Positions 28,779 to 37,633 of a stretch of DNA of 64,000 nt are shown here, one piece after another. The stretch spans positions 682,001 to 746,000 of the forward strand of contig NZ_CP139781.1 in NCBI RefSeq assembly GCF_019679435.2, given 5' to 3'. Every line of letters begins with the position of its first letter. Positions within the stretch are counted from its first letter, which is position 1. Source of the DNA: Actomonas aquatica (GTDB lineage: Bacteria; Verrucomicrobiota; Verrucomicrobiia; Opitutales; Opitutaceae). The position numbers were made by a program, and so were the translations under genes. Under the pieces are notes generated by a model. The model made no database searches. It saw nothing but the letters and a program-made list of their open reading frames with translations, and had not been told where the DNA came from.

Positions 28779-28941
28779 GCTCCTCCACGAGGCTGAAACC
28801 GAGTTGTGGGAAGCGGCCACCTACTACGAAGTCGACCGCTTCCCCTTCGCGGTGCATTATCGGGTTGAATCCGACTGCATTCGCGTCGTTGCGATTGCCC
28901 ACGGACGCCAAAAACCGGGCTACTGGAGAAAGCGTCTTTAG
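28765..28941 (+). CDS. RelE/ParE-type toxin with internal in-frame deletion, probably inactive
   Basis: 58 residues from GTG 28765. The N-terminal part (VKLLHEAETELWEAATYYE) and C-terminal part (RFPFAVHYRVESDCIRVVAIAHGRQKPGYW) both match ParE-like toxins, but the usual ~90-100-residue protein contains some 35-40 residues between WYE and RFPY (helix 2 and strand 1) that are missing here; the junction is YYEVDRFPF. A clean in-frame deletion is the simplest explanation. The fold is probably destroyed, leaving an antitoxin gene with no functional partner. Confidence 0.75.
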   Translation: MKPVKLLHEAETELWEAATYYEVDRFPFAVHYRVESDCIRVVAIAHGRQKPGYWRKRL

Positions 28942-29317
28942 CCTACAGCCGCTTGATCGGCCTCCATTGCAAAAGGCCCTCAAGATACGCCCAGTGGTAT
29001 TGAGCAGGATGGAAGGTGTGGGGGGCTAATTCCGACTGCTCAGAGGCATGGGGACGGCGGTGGGCAATGGTGGCGCGGCGCAAGCACCGGCCCTACACCG
29101 AGTCCTGTGCCGGTATGGCTGGCAGCGCTTCCTTGTCCGCCGAAGCCTGGGCGAAGGCGGAGCGGCGTGCCGCTCCCTGCTGGTCCGAGACTCGTAGTGC
29201 CCATGCTGAATCTTCCCGGACCTGCTGCTTGCCCTGACTATCGCTTCATAGCGGAGCCTGTCCTCGGCGCCGACCACGTTGGTGCGGCGCTGCAAAACTC
29301 ATCAGAAAGGAACTCAC
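28942..29317. repeat. Intergenic region with dispersed-repeat fragments
   Basis: The 376-bp gap contains the 29-base repeat at 29072-29100 shared with 26485-26513, followed by GC-rich sequence with CGAAGCCTGGGCGAAGGCGG. No ORF with coding character is seen. The last 30 bp before 29318 carry a strong Shine-Dalgarno-like AGAAAGGAA for the next small gene. Confidence 0.6.
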
Positions 29318-29503
29318 ATGACTCCGCTCAGCAAAGCTCAGTTCGTTGCCGCCCTCGATACCGCGGGCGTCGACGACACTCAGAAACAGCGCTTCCATCA
29401 AGCGCTCGAACGCACCGCGCCGGACGGCCACCAGGCCCTGCTCGATTGGCTCGGAATCCCGGCGGCCGAAGCCGCAACGATCCGCGCCCAGTCCCGCGAC
29501 TGA
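29318..29503 (+). CDS. Small protein homologous to the C-terminal domain of the adjacent MerR regulator
   Basis: 61 residues, ATG preceded by AGAAAGGAACTCAC, an unusually good ribosome-binding site for this window. The sequence LSKAQFVAALDTAGVD...LLDWLGIPAAEAATIRAQSR aligns end to end with the last ~60 residues of the MerR-family protein encoded 121 bp downstream (LTKERWVTILKASGMT...FLESLQIPAAEIAQIRARSR). A stand-alone copy of a regulator's effector/oligomerisation domain could modulate the regulator by heterodimerisation or compete for ligand; that is inference. Both genes are on the plus strand. Confidence 0.75.
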   Translation: MTPLSKAQFVAALDTAGVDDTQKQRFHQALERTAPDGHQALLDWLGIPAAEAATIRAQSRD

Positions 29504-29624
29504 TCGCGTTTACGGAAGCTCGCCGCTCCCCCGTGCCAATGTCACGGTTGGAGCGGCACTTTCCAGTCGCGAGTGGCCCCGCGCCGATTTCGCCCTACGT
29601 CTCACGTCCATCGTCCCTTTCCCC

Positions 29625-30161
29625 ATGAAAACCGTCCGCACTGTCGCTGCCGCCCACGGTCTTTCCCGCGCCACCCTGCTCTATTACGACCGCATCGGTT
29701 TATTGCGCCCCTTTCACCGCACCGCTGCCGGCCACCGCCTCTACTCGGCCGAGGATGAAGCCCGCCTGGCCCGCATCCGCGAATTACGCGCCGCGGGTCT
29801 GCCGCTCGCCGACATCGATGCCGTGCTGGAGCCCAACCCGCGCTACCGCTCCTCCCTCGACGAGGCGCTCCACCGCCGTCTCGAGGAATTGAATACAGAG
29901 ATCGCGGCGCTGCGTCGGCAGCAGCACGTCATCCTGTCTTTGCTCAAACCGGAGACCGACTCACCGCCCACCCGTGCCCTGACCAAGGAACGCTGGGTGA
30001 CCATCCTCAAAGCCAGCGGCATGACCGACGCCGACTGCCTCCGCTGGCACGTAGAGTTTGAACGCCTCTCCCCCGAAGCCCATCAGGACTTCCTCGAGTC
30101 GCTCCAGATCCCCGCCGCCGAAATCGCCCAAATCCGCGCCCGCTCGCGTCGCCCAGGTTAG
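29625..30161 (+). CDS. MerR-family transcriptional regulator
   Basis: 178 residues. The N-terminal winged helix-turn-helix is clear: TVRTVAAAHGLSRATLLYYDRIGLL, then AGHRLYSAEDEARLARIRELRAAGLPLADI. A coiled-coil dimerisation helix follows (about 85-115, RRLEELNTEIAALRRQQHVI), then a ~60-residue C-terminal domain (LTKERWVTILKASG...) also found as the free-standing upstream protein. There are no conserved metal-binding cysteines, so it is more likely a drug- or redox-type or uncharacterised MerR than a metal sensor. Start chosen at ATG 29625, where homology begins. Confidence 0.9.
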   Translation: MKTVRTVAAAHGLSRATLLYYDRIGLLRPFHRTAAGHRLYSAEDEARLARIRELRAAGLPLADIDAVLEPNPRYRSSLDEALHRRLEELNTEIAALRRQQHVILSLLKPETDSPPTRALTKERWVTILKASGMTDADCLRWHVEFERLSPEAHQDFLESLQIPAAEIAQIRARSRRPG

Positions 30162-30303
30162 ACGATGGTTCCTCAATCTCCACGACTTATGGTTACTCCA
30201 TACTCCGGTGCTCCGATAAGCTGCATTCTAGATTGAAAACGTTGGAGCATCCGTTGTGTGAAAACTACTCGCCTCCCACGGCGCTGCTTTCACTTTTGAA
30301 AGC

Positions 30304-33300
30304 GTGAGCACTACCCCTCCTGCGGCTTTCGGTTTTCCGTCACCTCCGACCACGGCCCCCGATATTCGGCCGCGGCCCGAAGGTTGGAGTTACAAAAACT
30401 CCGTCTTCTGGCAGCGAATCAACAAAGCTGGACAAAGTTCGCTGGAGGTCGCTTTGGGCGGCCTGTTGACCGACGCCTCCGCGCTTTCGCAGCGCGTGGC
30501 TTACGCTCTGCCGCGCTTCACGCTCCACGACGCCACCCATCTGAACAACGTGCTCTATTGGATGGATCGACTCGTCACGCCGACGGGCTTGGACGCCTTG
30601 GGACCGAAGGGCTGCGGGCTCTGCCTCTTGCTCGCCTACGCGCACGACCTTGGCATGGTGCCGGAGACGGACTGGGAGGAAAAACTGAAGAACGAAAACT
30701 CGCCCGAATCGGTGAAACTGCGACGCTTCACCAACGAGCGGCATCCCGACCTAGCCGGCATTTTGGAACGGCCCGTGCCTGAGGACCCGGCGGCTAGGCA
30801 AAAGGACGAAACCATACGTGGGCATATCCGTGAATTCATCCGCACAGACTACCTGCGTGTGACCCACGCCGAGGATGGCAACGACGGTCGTGTGCTAACG
30901 CATCTCCGCTCATTACTGGACGGCAATGAACTCAAGCAGGCCTTCGCATGGCTTTGCACAGAGGAGACGGCGCTCCAGCTTGTAGCGTTGCTGATAGCCA
31001 GCCACAACCAGTCAATCACTTGGCTGGAAGAACGGTTGCGGCGAGAGTTTGGTTTGGAGCGCCCTTGGACTTGGACGGCGGCCGGTGCGGAAAAAGTTAA
31101 CCTACTCCTACCCTGTCTACTGCTGCGCGTAGCTGACATTTGCGACTTCGACGCCAGCCGAACTCCGCACATCGTATTTCACCAACTCGGGCTAGAGGGA
31201 GGCCAATTCTTAGGATTGGAAAAATTGGACGGCGCAGTCGGCATTAGTCGCGGCGAATGGCATAAACACCTGGCGGTGGATGGCTGGTGCTGGAGCGGCG
31301 GGGACGGTGGTGAATTGGTTTACAGTGCAGGTGACTGTCCACACCCGGCAGTGCATAAGGCCATACAACGATTCCGAGACGAAATCGGGGACGCGTTTGC
31401 CGAAGTGGAACGTGTTGTGACAAGCATGGCGGTGCACGGTGCGCGCGCCTGGCTGCGCATTCCAAGAGAAGTAAAGGCAGAGGTAAAGGCACGCGGTTAC
31501 ACCTACCACGACGTTGAATTCAAACTCCAAGCGCACGAGGTTACGGAACTGCTCCTCGGCACAGCGCTCTATGGCAACCCCGAGCTTTGCATTCGCGAGC
31601 TGCTGCAAAACGCACTCGACGCGGTGCAACTGCGGGATTTGCGCTACCAGCTAAAGCTCAAGTTAGATGATGAGGGCAGGAGAACCGACATGCCGCCCGA
31701 AGTGGAACTTAGCGAAGGATGGAAAAAAGCAGAGCGCGAGCAGGCCAAAATAGAACTCACTTGGGGCCGTGATGCAGCCAGCGGGCGCGAATGGATACAG
31801 GTGAAGGATCGCGGCACTGGAATGACGCTTGACCAAATTATTCGTTACCTGTCGGCACTGGGGAAGAGCTACTACAAGTCCGCTGAGTTTGGCGCCGAGG
31901 CGCGGCTGATGCGTGAGCACGGGTTCATCGCAACCCCAATCTCTCAGTTCGGCATCGGCCTCCTTTCCTGCTTTATGATCGCAGATTGGATGGAGGTCCG
32001 CACCTGTCCTTGCTGCAGGGACAATGACGAGCGCAAGGCTTGGCACGTGAAAATCACTGGGCCGGGCGCGCTGTTTCACTTCAGCGAATGGAAAGGAGCG
32101 GGGACGCCGGGCACTGAGGTGCGGCTGTATTTAAAATGTGGATTCGCGCTGGTGGACATCCCCCGAGAAGAACTGATCGAGCAACTGCGTTACGATCTGC
32201 GCTATGAAATGCGCTGGATCGACGAGAAGGATCGAAAGCACACAGCTTTTGAGGGAACGGAAGAGGGTGTGCGCTATATTAATCCCGCGGCCGTTGCTGC
32301 GAGGCACGTGATCTGGCCGCATCACGAAATTATTTCACGGAGGGAGGACGATACTGCACCGGTTCTGATTCTGGATGGGCGTTGGCATTTTGAGGAAATC
32401 TCACCGTGGCCGACGGAGCAGGTTTCTGAGTTGATTGAAGACGACGGCTTTTCCGCCGAGCTAGTGGACGGGGTGGCATGGCGGGTTTGCGATTGGATGG
32501 ACGACAAGGGAACCGCTGCGACGGGGAGTCGCATTCGGGTGGTTTTCGCGGCATCTTCCCAGCCATCTAGCTCGGCTCTGGGCTCTCTGTTTTCCTCAAT
32601 CGACGGCGGGGCTCGAATCGCCGAATTGGCCTGCTGGGGCGAGAAATTCTTGCCGACGCAAGAATCGTCCAGGCAGCGCTATTTGGTGCGGGGGATGCGC
32701 GTGCCAACTCTTGAGGCAAGTATCGATCATCTGACTCAGGCGGTCGCTGGTGTGGGTGCTTGGTTATGGATAGACTTAGCGGGCAAGGCGGCCCCTGCGT
32801 TGACTGCGGATCGCACGAAGACGCGCGAATTTTCTCGTTCGGTGGAGAATCGGCAATGGAGAGAGGCGGTAGATGGAGTATTCAATAGGTGGATACAATG
32901 GGTGTCGGGTTTTGTTTCCGGTAAACCACGGGAAAGGAACACAATCCTCTACCTGATCAATTTCGCCCCTAGACATTTCCAAAGTTTTTCAAGTGGGAGC
33001 ACTTCGAAGCTGTGGCACTATAATGAAGCTTCTGCCACGTTTGCTCTTCCCCTCAGCTCTTTACTTTTTGGCGAGGTTTTGCGCGAAGCGGAGCGCGATC
33101 AAATATTTGTGAATGGTCGCACGCACTTCCGGGACAGGGATCTGACCTGGGGACTGGATTCAGCCTTAAACCGAGCCTTGGACGCAGGAGTCGTCTTTGA
33201 GGGAGATTTTTTCCAAGACTATTGGCGAGCACGTGGCTTTGACACTGAGTTGGCCAATGCACAGTCTCTTGCGCTGTCGCGTTCAATTGAGCTAAGCCAT

Positions 33301-34035
33301 AGCAAAGCCCCGTTTTTTGTGTTCGATCTACCTCATCACAATCTAGGGCACATTTGGCGGGATTCACTGGACCTCAACTTGGTCAATGAAGGGTTTTGGC
33401 CGGACTTGTCCGGTGCCTTCCCACTTTTGAGTTTGCCAGTTCACGACGGTGGATTGGTAGCGGCAGAAATGGTTGCTCCAACGGTGCTCAAGTGGCGCCA
33501 TGCCGCGAGCGAGACATCAAGCCCGCGCGATTATGACTTGGTTTTTCCATTCTCGGTCGTCGCGCAACCTTCGTGGCGGTCAAAGGTGCCGGTATGGGGC
33601 AAGGACCGTGGTTGGCGTCGGTTTCTCTCACTGCCATTTCTTCATCCGAGCAGCTCATTAGCGGCGCAATTGGCGCAAGTGATGCGCGAGCCTGATGCGA
33701 AGCCTCATGGCTATTCATCAGGAAAAGAACAGGAGCAAGCGGAGTTGGACGCACTACACGGTCAGGCAAAAGGCATTGCGCAGCACACGCTGCATGTGCT
33801 GCTGCCACGTTCGGATTGGTGGGAGCGGCCTTTCTCCGAGTGGTCCGAATCCGATTGGGAGATAGGTGGTTACACTGCGTGGTGGGACTTACCTACGGGT
33901 AAATTGTTATGGGCGGTGGGTGGGGTTCGCCGTGAGGATATGCCGGCTAAGGGCTTGCCGATCGAAGACTTCTTGAAATCGTCGCAACTGGCTGCCTTTC
34001 GAAGGCGGTGCCCGGAGCTTTTCCCCGAAGAATGA
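30304..34035 (+). CDS. Large HD-domain / HSP90-like (GHKL) ATPase fusion protein
   Basis: 1,243 residues from GTG 30304. An N-terminal HD-type phosphohydrolase region has His75-Asp76...His79 (LHDATH), His114-Asp115 (YAHDLG) and a late Asp in RVADICDFDASR, as in deoxyguanosinetriphosphatase-like or HD-associated modules. A Bergerat ATPase follows: N-box Glu432/Asn436 (RELLQNALDA), G1 Asp502-x-Gly504 (KDRGTGM), and the G550-x-G552 loop (QFGIGLLSCF), closest in style to HtpG. The C-terminal ~600 residues are unassigned. Codon use is visibly more AT-tolerant than in neighbours, and the gene stands alone with unrelated flanks, suggesting horizontal acquisition. HD plus HSP90/MORC-like ATPases occur in bacterial conflict systems, so a phage-defence role is plausible but unproven. 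Confidence 0.75.
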   Translation: MSTTPPAAFGFPSPPTTAPDIRPRPEGWSYKNSVFWQRINKAGQSSLEVALGGLLTDASALSQRVAYALPRFTLHDATHLNNVLYWMDRLVTPTGLDALGPKGCGLCLLLAYAHDLGMVPETDWEEKLKNENSPESVKLRRFTNERHPDLAGILERPVPEDPAARQKDETIRGHIREFIRTDYLRVTHAEDGNDGRVLTHLRSLLDGNELKQAFAWLCTEETALQLVALLIASHNQSITWLEERLRREFGLERPWTWTAAGAEKVNLLLPCLLLRVADICDFDASRTPHIVFHQLGLEGGQFLGLEKLDGAVGISRGEWHKHLAVDGWCWSGGDGGELVYSAGDCPHPAVHKAIQRFRDEIGDAFAEVERVVTSMAVHGARAWLRIPREVKAEVKARGYTYHDVEFKLQAHEVTELLLGTALYGNPELCIRELLQNALDAVQLRDLRYQLKLKLDDEGRRTDMPPEVELSEGWKKAEREQAKIELTWGRDAASGREWIQVKDRGTGMTLDQIIRYLSALGKSYYKSAEFGAEARLMREHGFIATPISQFGIGLLSCFMIADWMEVRTCPCCRDNDERKAWHVKITGPGALFHFSEWKGAGTPGTEVRLYLKCGFALVDIPREELIEQLRYDLRYEMRWIDEKDRKHTAFEGTEEGVRYINPAAVAARHVIWPHHEIISRREDDTAPVLILDGRWHFEEISPWPTEQVSELIEDDGFSAELVDGVAWRVCDWMDDKGTAATGSRIRVVFAASSQPSSSALGSLFSSIDGGARIAELACWGEKFLPTQESSRQRYLVRGMRVPTLEASIDHLTQAVAGVGAWLWIDLAGKAAPALTADRTKTREFSRSVENRQWREAVDGVFNRWIQWVSGFVSGKPRERNTILYLINFAPRHFQSFSSGSTSKLWHYNEASATFALPLSSLLFGEVLREAERDQIFVNGRTHFRDRDLTWGLDSALNRALDAGVVFEGDFFQDYWRARGFDTELANAQSLALSRSIELSHSKAPFFVFDLPHHNLGHIWRDSLDLNLVNEGFWPDLSGAFPLLSLPVHDGGLVAAEMVAPTVLKWRHAASETSSPRDYDLVFPFSVVAQPSWRSKVPVWGKDRGWRRFLSLPFLHPSSSLAAQLAQVMREPDAKPHGYSSGKEQEQAELDALHGQAKGIAQHTLHVLLPRSDWWERPFSEWSESDWEIGGYTAWWDLPTGKLLWAVGGVRREDMPAKGLPIEDFLKSSQLAAFRRRCPELFPEE

Positions 34036-34184
34036 GGCCCGAAACAGGGACAGACCTCAGGTTTACCTGCCGCGTGCGCAGGGTTTGGATCAGGTGGTCG
34101 CAACGGGGCCGGACTGAAGCTGTCTGACTTTGAGCGAGCGAGGGCGTTATCGATTTCCCATGCCGCACGTAAAGTTGCTGACGC

Positions 34185-34655
34185 CTACACCACGGGAGCT
34201 CGTTTGGGATACGGGTCCAGGGTGAAGGTTTGGCGGACTTCGGCGGTGACGGGGTGGCCGTCTTTGGTGGCGGGTTTGAAGCGCCAGTGTTTCAGGTTGT
34301 GGATCACCCCAGCGGCGTATTGAGGATGGGTGGCGGAGAGGATGCGGATGTCCTGCACCCTCCCCTCGGCGGTGATGGTATACGCTAGCTCCACGATGCC
34401 ATGGCGGGGAAAGTTCGAATGCTGCAGCGCGGCGTAAGGCAGCGTGGGCGCTTTGCCTTTCAGGAAGACCGGCGGGCTGTCCCACTCGGCGGTCTTGGCG
34501 GCAAAGGCAAAGTCCTCCGGCGCCATGGCGCGGTTGACGTATTGCTTTTCATTCCCCGTGGCGCAGCCGGAGAACAAAGCGCCCGTGCAGATCAGCAGCA
34601 GGCCTACACGCGTTACCAGATAGGGTTTTGAACGGTGGGGATTCGGCATCGGCAT
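34185..34655 (-). CDS. TonB C-terminal domain lipoprotein
   Basis: 156 residues with a lipobox (LLLICTGALFSGC, Cys about residue 31), so it is likely membrane-anchored. The C-terminal ~85 residues (LPYAALQHSNFPRHGIVELAYTITAEGRVQDIRILSA...WRFKPATKDGHPV) match the TonB_C domain of energy transducers, but there is no Pro-rich spanning region and no transmembrane N-terminus of TonB. It is therefore a TonB_C-like lipoprotein of unknown partner, not the main TonB (see 48463-49311). The coding direction is opposite to the HD/HSP90 gene. Confidence 0.8.
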   Translation of the reverse strand: MPMPNPHRSKPYLVTRVGLLLICTGALFSGCATGNEKQYVNRAMAPEDFAFAAKTAEWDSPPVFLKGKAPTLPYAALQHSNFPRHGIVELAYTITAEGRVQDIRILSATHPQYAAGVIHNLKHWRFKPATKDGHPVTAEVRQTFTLDPYPKRAPVV

Positions 34656-34842
34656 CAGCGATGGCAGACGATCGGTGTGAGGTCGAAGCTAACGTTTGGC
34701 GGGCGGTCAAACCTCGGCGGAGGAGGATGCCCCTCCGGTCGGTGCGCCTCGGTGAAACGTGTGCGCCTATGGAGCATCTGTGGTTAAAGAAACCGTCGCC
34801 TCTCCGCTCTCCGCTCACCCTGCGGCACGCCGCAAGCGGCGG

Positions 34843-35437
34843 CCCTACAAGAATCCGTCCCCGCAAAGGCCGGCTGAAGACCGGCCTTACAAAATGCCTG
34901 CCACAGGGTTGTTCTGCCCCGCGGTGGAGTGGCTTTGTTACCTTCGCTGCCTTGGTGTAAAAAGACACCACGTGGGCCGGGTCTCCTGACCACTCGCTCA
35001 CGCTCGTAGCCACTGGGCTTTGGCTTGGCGTGTTCTGCCCTGCGGCGGAGTGGCTCTGGTCCCTTCGTTTTCTCCTTCGTTGCCTTTGTGTAAAACCACG
35101 TTTGCCGGATCGTCTGACCACTCGCTCCGCGGCTCGACGCCAGGTCGAGCCCTACAAGAATCCATTCCGGTAAAGGCCGGCTGAAGACCGGCCCTACATA
35201 AATGCCCACCATGGGAGACGTTTAGCTCTGCGGCGGAGTGGCTTTGCTACCTTTGCTGCCTTGGTGTGAAAAAACACCACGTTGAACGGGTCTCCTGACC
35301 ACTCGCTCACGCTCGTAGCTACCGGGCTTTCGATTGGGTGTTCGGGGCTGCGGCGGAGTGGCTCTGTGGCCTCTGTGCCCTCCTCCGTGTGCTCTGTGTC
35401 AGTCCCCCGTCGGTCGGGCTGTCTTGTGTGGGTCGGG
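34843..35437. repeat. Mosaic repeat region with ~308-bp tandem duplication
   Basis: Landmarks recur about 308 bp apart: CCCTACAAGAATCC at 34843 and 35150; AAAGGCCGGCTGAAGACCGG at 34865 and 35172; GGAGTGGCT at about 34925 and 35236; CCACTCGCTCACGCTCGTAG near 34990 and 35299. Within each unit the GCGGAGTGGCT piece occurs twice. GGCCGGCTGAAGACCGGCC is a perfect-arm hairpin. The second unit runs into the stop of the OleB-like gene. The whole gap from 34656 has no credible ORF. Confidence 0.8.
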
Positions 35438-36316
35438 TCAGTCCAGCAGGTGTTCGCAGATGCGGGGGACGGCGTCGCCGCGGGCGTCGTCGAGGACGTA
35501 GTGGCCGGCGTCTTCGAGGTAGAGTTTCTGCGCCTGCGGGAGACGTTCACACCACTCGTTGTAGAAGTGGTCGTTGAAACAGAAATCCTGACCGCCCCAG
35601 ACGATGAGCACCTCGCGGTCATGGAAGGTGCCGATGCCCTGCTCCACGGCCTTCAGCGTCGCCCAGGTGGGATGGCTGTCGTCCATGGGGATGTCCTGCA
35701 CAAAGGCACTGACCGCCACGCGGTTGGACCAGTTGTTGTAGGGATAGAGGTAGGCTTTGCTTTCGTCGTTGCTCAGCGCCCGACGGCTCATGGCCATCCA
35801 GGTCGCCGGCCAGGCAAAGCCGTTGAGACCACGCACCAGTGCCGGGCCCACCACGGGAGCCTTGCAGAGGGCGATGCGACCGGGGATGTGCGGCGCGGTG
35901 AAGGCGGCCGTATTGAGAATGACGATACGACGAATGAGGTCCGGTCGGCGGGCGGCGAGGCCGAAGCCGATCGCACCGCCCCAGTCATGCACCACGAGGT
36001 CGAGTTGGGTGACGCCGGTGGACGCGATGAGAGCCTCCACGTCGTCGATGCGCTGCTTGAGCGTGTAGGGATAGTGCTCGGGTTTTTCGGAGAGCCCCAT
36101 GCCGATGTGATCGGGCACGATGCAGCGGCGTTTGGGCGCGAGGGTCTTGACCAGCTCGCGGTAGTAGAACGACCAGGTGGGGTTGCCGTGCACCATGAGC
36201 ACCGCGGCGTCCCCCTGCCCTTCATCCAGGTAACTCAGGTTCGCGCCGCCCGGCGTCACAAAACGCTTCGGCGCAAACGGGTAAAGGGCACGCAGCCAAT
36301 CAGGCAGATCATTCAT
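35438..36316 (-). CDS. OleB-like alpha/beta hydrolase (haloalkane-dehalogenase family)
   Basis: 292 residues from ATG 36316; the longer frame only adds repeat-encoded residues. The fold motifs are HGNPTWSF (43-50, oxyanion hole), nucleophile Asp111 in VVHDWGGAIG, and a C-terminal His in EDAGHYVLDD. OleB proteins of hydrocarbon biosynthesis, which decarboxylate beta-lactones to long-chain cis-olefins, belong to this Asp-nucleophile family and share HGNPxWS. The neighbouring gene encodes an OleA homologue, which makes OleB the better call than dehalogenase. No OleC or OleD is adjacent. It is the most promoter-distal gene of the minus-strand lipid cluster. Confidence 0.72.
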   Translation of the reverse strand: MNDLPDWLRALYPFAPKRFVTPGGANLSYLDEGQGDAAVLMVHGNPTWSFYYRELVKTLAPKRRCIVPDHIGMGLSEKPEHYPYTLKQRIDDVEALIASTGVTQLDLVVHDWGGAIGFGLAARRPDLIRRIVILNTAAFTAPHIPGRIALCKAPVVGPALVRGLNGFAWPATWMAMSRRALSNDESKAYLYPYNNWSNRVAVSAFVQDIPMDDSHPTWATLKAVEQGIGTFHDREVLIVWGGQDFCFNDHFYNEWCERLPQAQKLYLEDAGHYVLDDARGDAVPRICEHLLD

Positions 36317-36339
36317 GGTGGCGAAGCGGTAGGATGGAA

Positions 36340-36426
36340 TAGCCACAAAAAGGCACAAGAGGGCACGAAAATGATAAGAAATCTGCGGGGCCTATTTTTG
36401 TGATTTTTTGTGCCTTTTCGTGGCTA
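36340..36426. repeat. Inverted-repeat element between oleB-like and oleA-like genes
   Basis: Arms TAGCCACAAAAAGGCACA (36340-36357) and TGTGCCTTTTCGTGGCTA (36409-36426) pair with one mismatch. A partial further copy (CAGCCACAAGAGG...) lies just beyond, at about 36447-36475. Confidence 0.8.
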
Positions 36427-36541
36427 TAAAACGACCTCTTGAATTCAGCCACAAGAGGAACAGAAGGCACAAAAGCCCCAGACCTTACTCGTGCGGATTC
36501 TGTGCAGGCGGTGGCCATCAATTGCATTGCTTGAGTGGGGT

Positions 36542-37573
36542 TCACCACTCGACGGCGAGCATGAGGCAGTTTAGGCCGCTGCCGATGCCGAGCAGGCCGA
36601 TCTTGTCGCCCGTTTGGATCGCGCCGGTATCGGCGGCGGTGGCGAGGGTCGCGGGCAAGGCCACTGAGCCGGTGTTGCCGAGGGTTTCGAAGGTCGAAAA
36701 GTCCTTCGCGAGATCGAGCCGCAGGGCTTCGTAGAGTTTGCGGCGATGGGTGCTGCCCACCTGGTGGCAGATGAAGCGATCGAAGTCGGCCGTGGCCCAA
36801 CCCACTTCTTTGCGGAACTTGGCCCAGGTCTGCTGCGCGAGTTCAACGCCGGCCACGAGCAGGGCCTCGGAATCGGTCTGCATGGCGAGGGAGTCGGCGC
36901 CGTGGGTGTCGCCTTGGCAGAGCTCACTGTGGGCGGTGGCGGCTTGGGCGATGCCGCCGAGCAGGCGGTGTCCGTGGGGCGCGAGGTCGCGGTGACACAG
37001 CACGGCGGCGACGGCGCCGGAACCGATGGTGAGATTGGCGAAGAAGGGTTTGATTTGCTGTCGCGTGAGCGGCTGCTCCAGCAGCGTGCGCAGGGTGTGC
37101 TCGACGAGGGGGCCGCCGTTTTCGCCGGAGACGACCAGGGCGCATTCGATTTGGCCGCTTTCGATCATGCTCCCGGCCACGGTCATGGCGTTGAGGAAGC
37201 CGAGGCAGGCGTTGGAGACGTCGAAGATCTGGGCGGTCGCGGGCAGGCCGATTTTGCGATGGGCAAAGGAAGCCGTGGCGGGCTCGAGCATGTCGCGGCT
37301 CACCGCGCAGTGCATGAAGAGCTGCACGCGATCGGCCGGGAGGGCCGACTTGGCGAGCACGGCTTTGCCGGCGGTGGCGCTGGCGTCGGACGGACGCGTG
37401 CCGGCCGGCCAGACGCGGCGCTCTTTGATGCCGGTCATGAGCTCCAAGCGCCCCTCCGGCAGCTTGAGCCGCTCATACAGCGGAGCCAGCCGCTGCTCGA
37501 TCCCGGCAGAGCTCAGGACCTCGTCCGGCAGCGCGACGGCAATGGATTCAATGACAACGTTCGCAAATTTCAT
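36542..37573 (-). CDS. OleA-like thiolase / 3-oxoacyl-ACP synthase III family protein
   Basis: 343 residues. The thiolase-fold catalytic set is Cys123 (SNACLGF), His270 (CHQVG) and Asn300 (GNTGS). Glu97 in SRDMLEPATAS sits 26 residues before the cysteine, exactly where OleA of Xanthomonas has its diagnostic Glu117, and the C-terminus GIGSGLNCLMLAVEW also matches OleA. OleA performs head-to-head Claisen condensation of two fatty acyl-CoAs; FabH does not have that Glu. Location between an OleB-like hydrolase and FabI supports a long-chain condensation role, but acyl-ACP donors from the cluster are possible. Confidence 0.8.
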   Translation of the reverse strand: MKFANVVIESIAVALPDEVLSSAGIEQRLAPLYERLKLPEGRLELMTGIKERRVWPAGTRPSDASATAGKAVLAKSALPADRVQLFMHCAVSRDMLEPATASFAHRKIGLPATAQIFDVSNACLGFLNAMTVAGSMIESGQIECALVVSGENGGPLVEHTLRTLLEQPLTRQQIKPFFANLTIGSGAVAAVLCHRDLAPHGHRLLGGIAQAATAHSELCQGDTHGADSLAMQTDSEALLVAGVELAQQTWAKFRKEVGWATADFDRFICHQVGSTHRRKLYEALRLDLAKDFSTFETLGNTGSVALPATLATAADTGAIQTGDKIGLLGIGSGLNCLMLAVEW

Positions 37574-37633
37574 TTGCTCAAAATCCCCATGACTAAATCC
37601 CGAATCCTAAAAACCACAGACAGACGGAAGACC

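Noticed and set aside
35282..36403. 373-codon plus-strand ORF
   Set aside because: Antisense of the OleB-like gene and adjoining repeat; no domain.
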